From: Prado023 sp963774745
GTDB taxonomy: Bacteria; Actinomycetota; Actinomycetes; S36-B12; CAIYMF01
Assembly (NCBI GenBank): GCA_963774745.1
Contig: CAVZGE010000006.1
Span: forward strand, 1-64,000
Direction of reading: 5' to 3'
DNA: 64,000 bases
Numbering within the stretch: position 1 is the stretch's first letter; the number at the start of each line of letters is the position of its first letter. The translations under genes and the position numbers were made by a program. The notes under the pieces are model-generated. The model did no database searches. It worked only from the letters and a program-made list of their open reading frames with translations, and was not told the DNA's origin. Positions 1 through 8,604 of the stretch are shown one piece after another.

Positions 1-201
1 GCGGGCTCGCCGTGGGTGACGACGGGGCAGGCTCCCCGCCGTCACCGGGACGTCCGGTTGAGAATCAGCACCCCCACCACCACCAGGAGTGCCGCGGCAG
101 ATACCCGGGCTCCCAGGAAGTGGCAGCCAGTGCGGCGCCCGTAGGGGATCGGTCCATCACCAGGTGCTCACCTCCAACCGCCCTGCCAGCGTGGGTTGGG
201 C

Positions 202-1830
202 TCAGTGCCGGGGCAGTGGCAGTCGTTCGGGCAGCCGGTTGCGCAGCATGCGGGGCAGGCCGAAGCGCGGGTGTGCCCAGGAGTGGTCCCGTCGGCGATG
301 TCGAGTAGTGCACGGGTCTGGGGCCCGTACGGCGGGGTCACCGCCTGCGTCACGCTGCCCGAGCCGAGGGCGAAGTAGCCGCGCGGGTTGGACAACCCAC
401 GGAACCCGTCCCGGCCGTGGTGGCGGCCCATCCCGCTGGCCCCCACTCCGCCGAACCCGAGGGAGGGCAGCACGGCGTGCCCGGCGACGCTGTTGACTGC
501 CACCCCACCCGAGCTGGGGTCCGGCGGGCGAGTCTCGGCGACGAACGACGGGTCGTCGGTGAACACGTACAGCGCCAGTGGGTGCCCGCCGCGTCCGACC
601 TGCGCGACGACGTCGTCCAATCGGGTCGTAGGGCAGGATCGGCAGGATCGGGCCGAAGATCTCCTCGCCCATCACGGCGCAGCCCGCCGGCGGGTCGACC
701 ACGACGTACAGGGGGCATCTGCCGGCGACCCCGGGCTCGGGGTCGGGCCCGACCTGGATCACCGTGGCGCCACGCTCCCGGGCCGTCGGCCACCAGGGCG
801 GACCAGCCGGTCCACGTGCCGGTCGGTGATGATGCCGCACGAAGACGCTGCGCCCCCGTCAGCGGCGAAGTGCTCCGCCCAGAAGTCGACCACCAGCCCG
901 GCGAACGACTCCAGCGCGGCGCGGGGCACCAGGCAGTAGTCCGTCGCTGATGCACATCTGCCCATGCTTGATGACCTTGATCCCGGCCACGCTGGTGATC
1001 GTGGTTCCGGTCGGTCACCTTGTCCCACGCCCACGACCACGGGGCACTTTGCCGCCCCAGCTCCAGGGTGACCGGCACCAGGTTGGCCGCGGCCGCGCGC
1101 ATGACCTCCCGGCCCACAGCGGCGCCTGCCGGTGAAGACAAGGTGGTCCCACGCCCAGCGACGCGAAGTACCCGCGACAGCAGCTCCCCAGGTCCCCGGT
1201 GACGACCGCCACCTCGTCCTCGGCGAACGAGTCCGCGACCATGCCCGCCAGCATCTGCCCGCACGCCGGGGCCAGCTCGGAGGGCTTGACCACGACCCGG
1301 TTGCCCGCCGCGAGGGCGTCGATGGTCGGCCCCAGCCCGATGTCGAACGGGAAGTTCCAGGACACCATGTTGCCCACCACGCCCTTGGGCTCGTAACGCA
1401 CGTACGCCCGCGAGCGGCCCAGAGTGACTCGATCCACGGCTCTGGGGGACGGCTTCATCCACCCCTGGACGTGCGCGATGGCGAACGCCGCCCGATACCA
1501 ACGGTCCCGTAGACGATCCGACCTCCGCCCCTCGCGGGAGTGGCCGCCGAAGTCGGCGTCCAATGCATCGAGCACCGCGCCGCGGTGACGAGCGATCATC
1601 GGGCGGACCCGCGACAGCCACTCGACGCGCTGCTGGGCGCTCGGGTACGGGTCACGCTCCACCGCCGCCCGCTCCGCGGTGAACACTCGATCCAGCCGCT
1701 CCCGGGCATCGGACGAATCCTGTGCGTAACCCACACCTCGACCCCCACTGCCACCAATCCCGGGGATCAAATCCCGCCCAGCACCCGCGCCTCGCGGGGA
1801 TCCCTCATGGCGAACATCTCGGCCGGTCAT
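202..1830 (-). pseudogene. Broken aldehyde dehydrogenase (coniferyl-aldehyde type)
   Basis: The reading starts at ATG 1830 and the N-terminal half is continuous: a helical segment, then WNFPFDIGLGPTIDALAAGN and VVVKPSELAP, the substrate/NAD-channel signature of ALDH enzymes that oxidise aldehydes to acids. From about 1200 downward the homology jumps frame several times: the ELGGK region is split between two frames near 1040-1090, a DYCLVPRAALESF segment lies in another frame near 900-950, and the C-terminal VAVNSVAGHAVLPSLGFGG segment is in yet another near 430-500. At least three indels are needed to restore one protein, so no full-length enzyme can be made as written. The end is uncertain, because two frames give plausible tails stopping at 168 or 202. 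The ALDH superfamily assignment is firm; the coniferyl-aldehyde subtype is a resemblance only. Confidence 0.75.
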
Positions 1831-2130
1831 CGCACTGCTCCCCTTCCCGCTCCTGCCGGACCGGGCATGTGGTGCCGCGGCGGCGGTGGGCCTCGCCGTT
1901 GAGCATGCACCCGGCGTAACCGGCCCCACCAGTGCCGTAAGCCCCGGATGTACTGCCCCCGGGCCCCCTCGCTGCCCATCAGGCCCGGTTCCACGAGTTG
2001 GGCGGACGAGCCGTGCCGACGCGCGACGCCCCACAGGGGAGTGGCCAGCCGCTACAGACCAAGCCCCGGACCCGCGCTCGCCCACCCCGGATGCCGCTTC
2101 CCGCCAAAGCCCGCAGACGCACTCAAGAAG
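1831..2130. other. Non-coding gap upstream of the group II intron
   Basis: I see no gene or clear promoter between the start of the broken aldehyde dehydrogenase and the 5' end of the intron. The last bases, around 2110-2130, would be the 5' exon that carries the intron-binding site. Confidence 0.4.
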
Positions 2131-2739
2131 GTGCGTCTCTCCGCCGGTGCGCCGTGAGGCGCTTGTTGATCGAGTTGAGGTGAGAGACCTGGACCGTGGT
2201 TCTGTCGCAGCAGGACTGCGAAGCTGAGGGCAGCCTGTCCCGGGAGGTGCCGGGGCGGGCGGGAGCAGCCCTGACAAAGCCATGACGTGTCGGTACTGCC
2301 AGACGGCGCGGGTGTGGCGAGCGTGACGGAAAGGCATACGCGAGAAACCGGCGTTCTACGCCTCTCAAAGACGCACCGGCTCGAACCTGGTGGATCTGGG
2401 CCGGATGCGACGCGCACCCGTCTCCCTCATCACGGAGGCGGGCAACTCCCCGGAATGTCGGCGGGACTGAGGGGAGGCCGTGGTGACGTGCTGCGGGGTA
2501 GCCACGGCGATGTCGCAGGGGCCGAGTCGGATGCCTCCTCCGTCGAGCGATCGACAAGTGAACACGGGAACCACCCCTGGTCTGCCCGGGGCCACGCGGC
2601 CAGCGTGGAACTGCGGGCTGGGCACACCGTCAGCCGAGCGATCTGGGGTGGGGCGGAGCCGTCGTAGTAGTCCGAGGCCGGGAGAGCCGGTCACATGGCG
2701 AAGGGCGGCAGTGGTAACGAGAAGAGATTGGAGGCTGTA

Positions 2740-4235
2740 ATGCCGAAAGACGCGGCACCGAACGGTGACGCCCCGACCGACGACGACCCATCCGGGCAGG
2801 ATTGGGTGGGTCCGCGGCGGCGGGTATCGGAGATGCAGGCCAAGCTTCACCGTTGGGCGGCGGCCGACCATGACCGCCGGTTCGACGACCTGTTCAACCT
2901 CGTGCACGAACCTGCCACGCTCATCGTGGCGTGGGACCGGGTTGCGACCAACCGCGGGGCCAACACCGCCGGTTCGGATGGGTGGACTGTCACCCGGATC
3001 GAGCAGACGGTGGGCCGCTCCGCGTTCCTGGACGACCTCCGGATGCAGATCAAGTCCGGAGAGAGTCCGGCCCCAGCCGGTGCGGGAGCGGTTGATCCCC
3101 AAACCGGGCGGGTCGGGAAAGGTACGGCGCCTCGGGATTCCGACGGTCGCCGACCGGGTCGTCCAGGCGGCGTTGAAATTGGTGCTGGAACCGATCTTCG
3201 AGGCCGACTTCGTACCGGTCTCCTACGGGTTCCGGCCCCGCCGCGCGCCCACGACGCGATCGCCGAGATCCACTTCTTCGGCACTCAGGGCTACCAGTGG
3301 GTGCTGGACGCGGACATCGAGGCGTGCTTTGACTCCATCGACCACGTCGCGCTGCTGGATCGGGTCCGGTCGCGGGTCAAAGACAAACGGGTCCTGCGAC
3401 TCGTCAAGGCGTTCCTCAAGGCCGGGATCCTCACCGAACTCGGCGACGGCGAGGACACCGACACCGGCACCCGCAAGGCGGCATCTTGTCCCCATTGCTG
3501 GCCAACATCGCGTTCTCGGTGCTCGACGAGCACCTGTACGCGCCGTGGTAACCGGCGGGAGCCTGGCCACCACCTATCGACGCAGCAGCCCGACGCCGAA
3601 AGGACCTGCCGGATTGGCGCCTGGTGCGCTATGCGGACGATTTCGTCGTCCTCACCGAAGGGACCGATGTCCACTGCTGGGCTTACGCGAGGACATCGCC
3701 CAGGTGCTCGCACCGATCGGGTTGAGGCTCTCCGTGGCCAAGACCCAGATCGTGCACATGAGCGACGGGTTCGACTTCCTCGGCTTCCACATCCGGTGGA
3801 AACGCAAGCGGGGAACCAACAAGTGGTACGTGTACACCTTCATCGCCGACCGGCCCGTCCGGTCGCTGAAGGCGAAGATCCGTGCCCTGACCCACAGGAC
3901 GTCGCAGCAGGACCTCGGGACGTGCTGATCCGGCTGAACCAGATCATGCGCGGATGGGCCAACTACTTCAGGCACGCGCGTCGCGAAACACGTCTTCGGC
4001 AACCTCCACCAGTTCATCTGGTGGCGGCTCGTGCGGCTGCTGCGGGCACGGCACCGCTGGAAGTGGGACCAGCTCCGCCGCTGGCTCACCGACCCCACCG
4101 GGCGATGGCACCCCATCAGCGCGACGGGATCGACGCTCTTCGACATCGAGACAGTACCGCGTCACCCGGTACCGCTACCGGGGCAACGATCCCAACCCCT
4201 GGACCCGGCGCCGAACCACGCCACGGCAGGAACCG
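2740..4235 (+). pseudogene. Group II intron reverse transcriptase/maturase, frameshifted
   Basis: ATG 2740 follows a GGAG about 6 nt upstream. Pieces of an RT-maturase appear in order but in all three frames: the N-terminal domain to about 3060; then RLIPKPGGSGKVRRLGIPTV and VSYGFRPRRA (RT blocks 1-2) in a second frame; then YQWVLDADIEACFDSIDH (block 3) back in the first; then GGILSPLLANIAFSVLDEHL (block 4) in a third frame, ending at a TAA near 3550; then the catalytic YADDFVVL at about 3630-3655; then block 6/7 FDFLGFHIRWKR; and finally maturase domain X (FIWWRLVRLLRARHRWKWDQ) to about 4130. The catalytic YADD itself is intact. At least five indels or stops separate the blocks, so this is not a working protein as written. 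In the family the protein makes cDNA and assists intron splicing. Confidence 0.9.
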
Positions 4236-4239
4236 TGGA

Positions 4240-4329
4240 GAGCCCGTTGCGGAGAGACGCGCACGGCGGGTTCGGCGAGCGGCCTGGGGAAACGGACCGA
4301 GGCAGCAATCCCGGCACCGCGCCCCAGGC
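4240..4329 (+). ncRNA. Group II intron domains V and VI
   Basis: Domain V runs 4240-4274: it begins GAGCC, has a GAGA apical loop after CGTTGCG, and closes with GCGGGTTCG, matching the bacterial domain V layout (GAGCC...GGUUCG). Domain VI is a stem of GCCTGGGG at 4282-4289 pairing exactly with CCCCAGGC at 4322-4329. These are the catalytic and branch-point domains; their preservation contrasts with the ruined ORF. Confidence 0.75.
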
Positions 4330-4344
4330 CGACTCCACCGAAGA

Positions 4345-4558
4345 GGCCAGTACGCGGCGGCGTTTCACCACGTCCATGGACGCAACTGTGGTCGGTCGTT
4401 CACCTGTCTCGTCTCCACCGAGCGTGACCAAGGCAGGAGCGGTTCACACCCGAGGTGAACCTGGCCACCAAAGTGTCGCAATAGGGTGTTCCGGGGCTCG
4501 ATGGGTCACCCGACGTGACTGGCGACGGCTTGGCCAGCCCTCCCGTTGAGGGCCATGC
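4345..4558 (+). repeat. Interspersed repeat, copy 1 (long form)
   Basis: This copy has both parts of the family. Part A (about 115 bp) runs from GTTTCACCACGTCCATGG through CACCCGAGGTGAA. Part B (about 95 bp) contains TTCCGGGGCTCGAT and GGCCAGCCCTCCCGTTGAGG. It lies directly after the group II intron and before the 3' end of the next gene. Related copies are at 12178, 18400, 24985, 31091, 38301, 41099, 47589 and 59545. Confidence 0.85.
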
Positions 4559-4604
4559 CCCGGGTTGTTGGTCGGCCTGGGTGGTGGTGGGTGTTGGGAC
4601 TGGC

Positions 4605-5252
4605 CTACTCCCCGGCGAGGATCCCGTGCTGGTGGGCGAGTACGACCGCCTGCACCCGGTCGCGGACCTCAAGCTTGGCAAGGATGCGGGCCACGTGGGT
4701 CTTGACCGTCGCTTCGGCCATCCAGAGTTCACGGGCGATCTCGGCGTTCGAGTATCCCCGGGCCAGGGACTGCAGCACCTCGGTCTCGCGGTTGGTGAGT
4801 CGGGAGAAGCCCGGGTGGGCGGGCAGCGGCGCGTTCTCGATGTAGCTTCGTAGCAGTCGATCGGTGACCGTCGGGCCTAGCGTGGTTTCCCCCGCGCTGC
4901 ACGATCTGACGGCCTGTCGCAGTTCCGCGGGCGGGGTCGTCTTGATGAGGAAGCCGGACGCGCCGGCCCGCAGCCCCTCCAGGACGTACTCGTCGAGGTC
5001 GAACATGGTCAGCATCAACACCCGTGGTCCGTGCGGCCAGCGGGCCAGCTCGGCCGTGGCCGTGATGCCGTCGCCGCCGGGCATCTCGACGTCCATCAGC
5101 ACCAGTCCGGGTGAGGTCTCATACGCGAGGCGCACACCGTCGGGGCCTGAAGCGGCCTGGCCGACCACCGAAATGTCGCCCTCTGCCTCGAGGATGGTGG
5201 CCAGGCCCGTCCGCATCAACTCGTTGTCGTCGACCACCACCACGCGAATCAC
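4605..5252 (-). CDS. NarL/LuxR-family response regulator
   Basis: This 215-residue cytoplasmic transcription regulator has an N-terminal receiver domain (VVVDDNE acidic pair, phospho-acceptor Asp in LMDVEMPG, conserved Lys in FLIKTTPP) and a C-terminal LuxR helix-turn-helix (LTNRETEVLQSLARGYSNAE, then ATVKTHVARILAKL). The GTG start at 5252 was chosen because VIRVVVVDD begins there and it overlaps the kinase stop codon in a GTGA; a longer in-frame reading would run far into the kinase gene. It is the partner of the kinase immediately upstream on the same strand. Its targets are unknown; the two membrane-protein genes further upstream are candidates by position. Confidence 0.93.
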   Translation of the reverse strand: MIRVVVVDDNELMRTGLATILEAEGDISVVGQAASGPDGVRLAYETSPGLVLMDVEMPGGDGITATAELARWPHGPRVLMLTMFDLDEYVLEGLRAGASGFLIKTTPPAELRQAVRSCSAGETTLGPTVTDRLLRSYIENAPLPAHPGFSRLTNRETEVLQSLARGYSNAEIARELWMAEATVKTHVARILAKLEVRDRVQAVVLAHQHGILAGE

Positions 5253-6907
5253 AGGCGCTCTCCCACCGCGGCACGATCCGCGGGGAGCCAGGCCTCGACG
5301 ACGAAACCGCCGCCACCAGGCCTCGGGCCGGCCTGGAGGGTGCCACCGGCCAGCGTGACGCGCTCGGCCAGTCCCGCGAGGCCGAAGCCTCGGCGTGGCC
5401 ACGGTGCACTCGGTCCGCCGTCGTCGCTGACCCGCACCCGAAGACCCGACGGAACCCCTTCCACCCGTAAGTCGAGCCGGGCGCCGGGGGCATGCCGGAT
5501 CCCGTTGGTCAGACCTTCCTGCACGACGCGGTAGGCCACGCCGTCCACCTCGGTCGCTGAGGTCCCTACCAGGGTGAGCCGAACGCTGGTCCCGGTGGCG
5601 CGGATCCTTCGCACCAGCGCGGCGAGGTCATGCGGCGACGCAGGGGCGGACCCGGGCGCCACCCGGTCCAGCTCGACGAGCGCGTCGGCGGCGGTGGTGT
5701 CGATGGTCCTCAGCGCTCTGCGCGCGGTCTGCGGATCGTCGGGCCACGCCGCCTCTGCGGCACCCGCCTGGATGGCGATCACGCCGACCGCGTGCGACAC
5801 GGTGTCGTGGAGATCGCGCGCGATGGTGAGCCGCTCAGCCTGCACGGCCTCGTGGCGCGCTGAGTCCAGGTTCGCCTCCAGCAGCGCCGCCCGGTTCGCA
5901 GCCGCCGTGGCACGTCGCCGGCTCATGCCCACCGCAAGCCCCGCGATCCAGGCGATCGCGACGAGCACGGCCGCGATGCCGGCGTTGTCGGGATCGTCGT
6001 GGAGAGGGATGCCGATCACTGCGCCTGCCAGCAACGCGCAGGCGAGCACTGCCCGCACGTCACGCAGTCCCCGCGCGGCCAAAGTCCACACCAGGGCCCC
6101 GACCGTGACCACCAGCCATCCCCCCGAAGCGACCCCCACCCCCACGGCGAGCTGGGGCACGACGAACAACACCGCTAGGAGGGTGGCCGCCGCGACCGGC
6201 GCGATCCGCCGGCCCACCACCGTGAAGGCGGCGGCCGCGGTGAGCAGCGGCGTCCACACCTCGTGGTAGACGTCGGCCGGAAGGTCGTCGGTGGTGAGGT
6301 AGATCCTGGCCTCGGCGCCGGCGACCAGCGCAACCAGCAGCGCGAGCAACACCGAGCGACGGGTGAGGCCCGGCGACGCCGGCGGCACCTCCTCCGCGGC
6401 GTCGTCGTCCTCGAGAGACCGCAACAGACCGAGCTGGCGGCGCAGCTCGCTGGTCGCCTCCCGGGCCCGCTGCTGGATGCGTCGGGCGGGCTCGCGCAGA
6501 TCGCCGGCCAGCTCTCCAGCACCGAGCTCAGCGCGTACCGCCTCCAATGCCTCCCGGATGCACGAGTCCAGCTCGGCGGCAAGCCGGACCCGTTCCTCCC
6601 GGACGGCCGACCTCGCGACGCCGCCAGGATCGATGTCACCCAGCCGGCGGGCATGCAGATGCTCACGATGCGCCTCGCGCCCGCTGGCCACCGCCTGCCG
6701 CAGCACCAGCCCGATCAGCGCGAGCATGGTCGTCACGAACAGCACGGTCACCACGTACGGCGAGGTGGACCGATCCGTCGTGGCCAGGGCCACGGCGGCC
6801 CCGCTCACGACAAGGGCCAGGTCGATCAGGTCCGGACGGCGCACCCCAACAGTCTGCCACTGGACCGTGCCCCGGCGTATCCGCCTTACGGCGTATCTGG
6901 TGCTCAT
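5249..6907 (-). CDS. Membrane sensor histidine kinase (HisKA_3 type)
   Basis: This is a sensor kinase of about 552 residues. An N-terminal hydrophobic pair (LIDLALVVSGAAVALA; VVTVLFVTTMLALIGLVL) is followed by a cytoplasmic coiled segment, a second group of four to five membrane helices (for example SVLLALLVALVAGA, LLAVLFVVPQLAVGVG), the dimerisation/phospho-acceptor box ERLTIARDLHDTVSH, and an HATPase domain with an N-box VVQEGLTNGIRHA and VSDDGG. It autophosphorylates on His and passes phosphate to the regulator whose start codon it overlaps. The start is uncertain: ATG 6907 is used, but GTG 6844 lies just downstream of a direct repeat and would suit a shorter, possibly leaderless form. The signal sensed is unknown. 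Confidence 0.88.
   Translation of the reverse strand: MSTRYAVRRIRRGTVQWQTVGVRRPDLIDLALVVSGAAVALATTDRSTSPYVVTVLFVTTMLALIGLVLRQAVASGREAHREHLHARRLGDIDPGGVARSAVREERVRLAAELDSCIREALEAVRAELGAGELAGDLREPARRIQQRAREATSELRRQLGLLRSLEDDDAAEEVPPASPGLTRRSVLLALLVALVAGAEARIYLTTDDLPADVYHEVWTPLLTAAAAFTVVGRRIAPVAAATLLAVLFVVPQLAVGVGVASGGWLVVTVGALVWTLAARGLRDVRAVLACALLAGAVIGIPLHDDPDNAGIAAVLVAIAWIAGLAVGMSRRRATAAANRAALLEANLDSARHEAVQAERLTIARDLHDTVSHAVGVIAIQAGAAEAAWPDDPQTARRALRTIDTTAADALVELDRVAPGSAPASPHDLAALVRRIRATGTSVRLTLVGTSATEVDGVAYRVVQEGLTNGIRHAPGARLDLRVEGVPSGLRVRVSDDGGPSAPWPRRGFGLAGLAERVTLAGGTLQAGPRPGGGGFVVEAWLPADRAAVGERL
6874..6897. promoter_or_regulatory. Direct repeat GGCGTATC x2 near the kinase start
   Basis: GGCGTATC occurs at 6874-6881 and again at 6890-6897, 16 bp start to start, around the 5' end of the kinase gene. 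The geometry suits a dimeric activator or autoregulator half-site pair. If it is the promoter region, the GTG at 6844 is the better start. Confidence 0.35.
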
Positions 6908-6945
6908 CACGGAAGTGGTTCGAAGGAGTTCGTCGACACCACCGG

Positions 6946-7569
6946 TCAGGCCACCGGCACGCCGCTGCGGTCTCGGGCGGCGACGCCCACACCGACCGTG
7001 GCCAGGCCGCCGAGCATGGCGGCAAAGGGGAACACTGGACTCGCGGCCGCCGGCACGGCGAAGCCCAGCAATGCGGTCAGCAGCGCTGCCGGGACGATCA
7101 GCAGCAGCAGCCTGCCACCCAGTCCCAGGACATTGCGGCGCAGCTGGGTCAGGCCCAGGACGACCGACCCCAGCACGCAGATCGCCGAACACGCGGCCCC
7201 CACCAGTCCCGAAGCGTCGTACACCGGGCCGGAGTCCACGGAAAGCGCAGTGAGCAGCGGTCCGGAGACCACAAGGCCGAGCCCGAGGACGGGGAGCGCG
7301 ACCATGAGCGTGCGCCGCGCGCCTCGAGCGACGGTGCCTGCGGCGGCGAAGGCCTGGGACTCGTTGCGCAGAACCCACGCCAGGCTGACGAGCGCGGCCG
7401 CGATCCAGCCGCTGACCAGGAACCCGAGGCCGGCCGGGCCCACGGTGTTGTCGGTGACGAAGGACGGGTCGCCGGTCACGGCCCGGTAGAGAGTGTCGGC
7501 TGCAATGGCGACGAGCAGCGGGACGACAAGCAGGAGCGCCACACGGTGATGAGTTCGAAGAGTGTTCAT
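6946..7569 (-). CDS. Small integral membrane protein, function unknown
   Basis: This 207-residue protein starts at ATG 7569 and has about six hydrophobic helices (ALLLVVPLLVAIAADTLY; FLVSGWIAAALVSLAWVL; TLMVALPVLGLGLVVSGPLL; ACSAICVLGSVVLGL; LLLLIVPAALLTALLGFAVP; a C-terminal AMLGGLATVGVGVA). I recognise no family. It lies 38 bp upstream of the kinase gene on the same strand, so it is probably co-transcribed with that two-component pair and may be its sensory partner or target. Confidence 0.75.
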   Translation of the reverse strand: MNTLRTHHRVALLLVVPLLVAIAADTLYRAVTGDPSFVTDNTVGPAGLGFLVSGWIAAALVSLAWVLRNESQAFAAAGTVARGARRTLMVALPVLGLGLVVSGPLLTALSVDSGPVYDASGLVGAACSAICVLGSVVLGLTQLRRNVLGLGGRLLLLIVPAALLTALLGFAVPAAASPVFPFAAMLGGLATVGVGVAARDRSGVPVA

Positions 7570-7856
7570 GCCGCTACCCTCGCGCGGTCGAGCCCCCTCC
7601 TACATCCATCGAGAGCCACCGACCTGGAGCGCCCTGCGGCGGACGCCCGCTACCCCGAAAGGAGTACAACGCCACCGCCCTCCCGGAAACCAGAGCCCCC
7701 TGGCTGCCCTCGACCTGTGAGCAGCGACAACCTCGGCCCCGACTGTGCCCCGTGAGTGGATGTCGAATTCGCGGTCCGGGCCGTAGCTGCCGGGGGGACA
7801 GGTCGGCCAGGGCTGGGAGAGGGGATCGAGGGTGCTCTGGGACGGCCTTGGCGCGG

Positions 7857-8450
7857 TCACGCTGGTGGCGTGTGGCGGCCTGACGCGGCTGGTCGGGTGA
7901 GGACCACCCAGAACGCGACGTAGAACGCGGTCAGCAGGACCGGGGTTGGGCCTTGCGCGAAGAAGGACCCCACGATCCACACCAGAGGCCAGACACCCAG
8001 GAGCCAGCGCGGGAACATCCCGACATTCCAGGAGCCGGCTGCGAGGAGTCCGAGTCCGACGACGGTCCCCAGCGCGCCCAGCGGGTACACCGGGCCCACC
8101 ACCAACTCCGACGTGGTGATGAGGGAGCCCAGGATGTCTATGAAGAGCACGGTGCAGCACACGCTGTTGATCCACACTCCGACCTTGCCGCGGCGGCCGG
8201 TGGCACCCGCCTGAAGGTGGTAGACGCCAAGAGCGAGGAGCAGGCCGACCGCTGCCAGGGGGAGGCCGAGGGCGGTGTACCAGTAGTCGGCGGTGTACGT
8301 GAACTCGCCACCGCTGGAGGTGGTCCAGCCCGTGGCGACCACTGCGAACGCAATGGTCGACACGATGCCGACGATCAGGGCGATCCTGGTGATTTCGAAC
8401 CAGGCCCTTATCGAGGCCGTGGCGGTCGGGGTGCTCTGGGTCGTGACCAT
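7857..8450 (-). CDS. Membrane protein, function unknown
   Basis: This 197-residue protein starts at ATG 8450 with GGAGC about 8 nt upstream; a longer reading from 8558 would overlap the divergent kinase promoter. Five to six hydrophobic segments are visible (IALIVGIVSTIAFAVVATGW; GLPLAAVGLLLALGVYHL; VCCTVLFIDILGSL; LGTVVGLGLLAAGSW; WPLVWIVGSFFA; VLLTAFYVAFWVVL). No family was recognised. It is divergent from the second kinase operon with about 150 bp between them, so a shared regulatory region is possible. Confidence 0.75.
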   Translation of the reverse strand: MVTTQSTPTATASIRAWFEITRIALIVGIVSTIAFAVVATGWTTSSGGEFTYTADYWYTALGLPLAAVGLLLALGVYHLQAGATGRRGKVGVWINSVCCTVLFIDILGSLITTSELVVGPVYPLGALGTVVGLGLLAAGSWNVGMFPRWLLGVWPLVWIVGSFFAQGPTPVLLTAFYVAFWVVLTRPAASGRHTPPA

Positions 8451-8592
8451 CGGGGTGCTCCGTTCACTCGTGGATGGGGTCGACCTCGACCCTAGGAGTG
8501 CGCGGACGAGGGGGCGTCGGGCTGATGGCTGAGGTTGCGTCGTCCTCAGGTCGTCCACCTTGAGGAGGACCCCGCCGAGCCCTGCCGAGCCC

Positions 8593-8598
8593 TACACT
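8593..8598 (+). promoter_or_regulatory. -10 box of a leaderless transcript
   Basis: TACACT ends 6 nt before ATG 8605 and there is no ribosome-binding site, which fits a leaderless mRNA as is common in actinobacteria. The same layout is seen before the kinases at 41442 and 45182. Confidence 0.5.
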
Positions 8599-8604
8599 CG
8601 CGGC

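Larger units (their letters stand above)
2131..4338 (+). mobile_element. Group II intron (ORF degenerate)
   Basis: The 5' boundary is placed at the GTGCG pentanucleotide at 2131, the conserved group II start. The following TCTCT can pair with AGAGA about 50 nt later, as in a domain I stem. A non-coding stretch of about 600 nt (domains I-III and the start of IV) precedes the reverse-transcriptase reading at 2740. After the ORF come a domain V hairpin (4240-4274) and a domain VI-like stem (4282-4329). The 3' boundary near 4338 is an estimate from the usual terminal AY. The encoded protein is multiply frameshifted, so the copy could only move if a maturase were supplied in trans. The DNA immediately 3' is a copy of the interspersed repeat described below. 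Confidence 0.75.

Noticed and set aside
42..140. A minus-strand tail reading LGARVSAAALLVVVGVLILN, like the last helix of a membrane protein
   Set aside because: No upstream part of such a protein is in the same frame; too short to support.
2695..4458. A 587-codon open frame across the intron RT region
   Set aside because: Its translation matches the RT only in patches; it passes through segments where the homology is in other frames, so it is an artefact of frameshifts and GC content.
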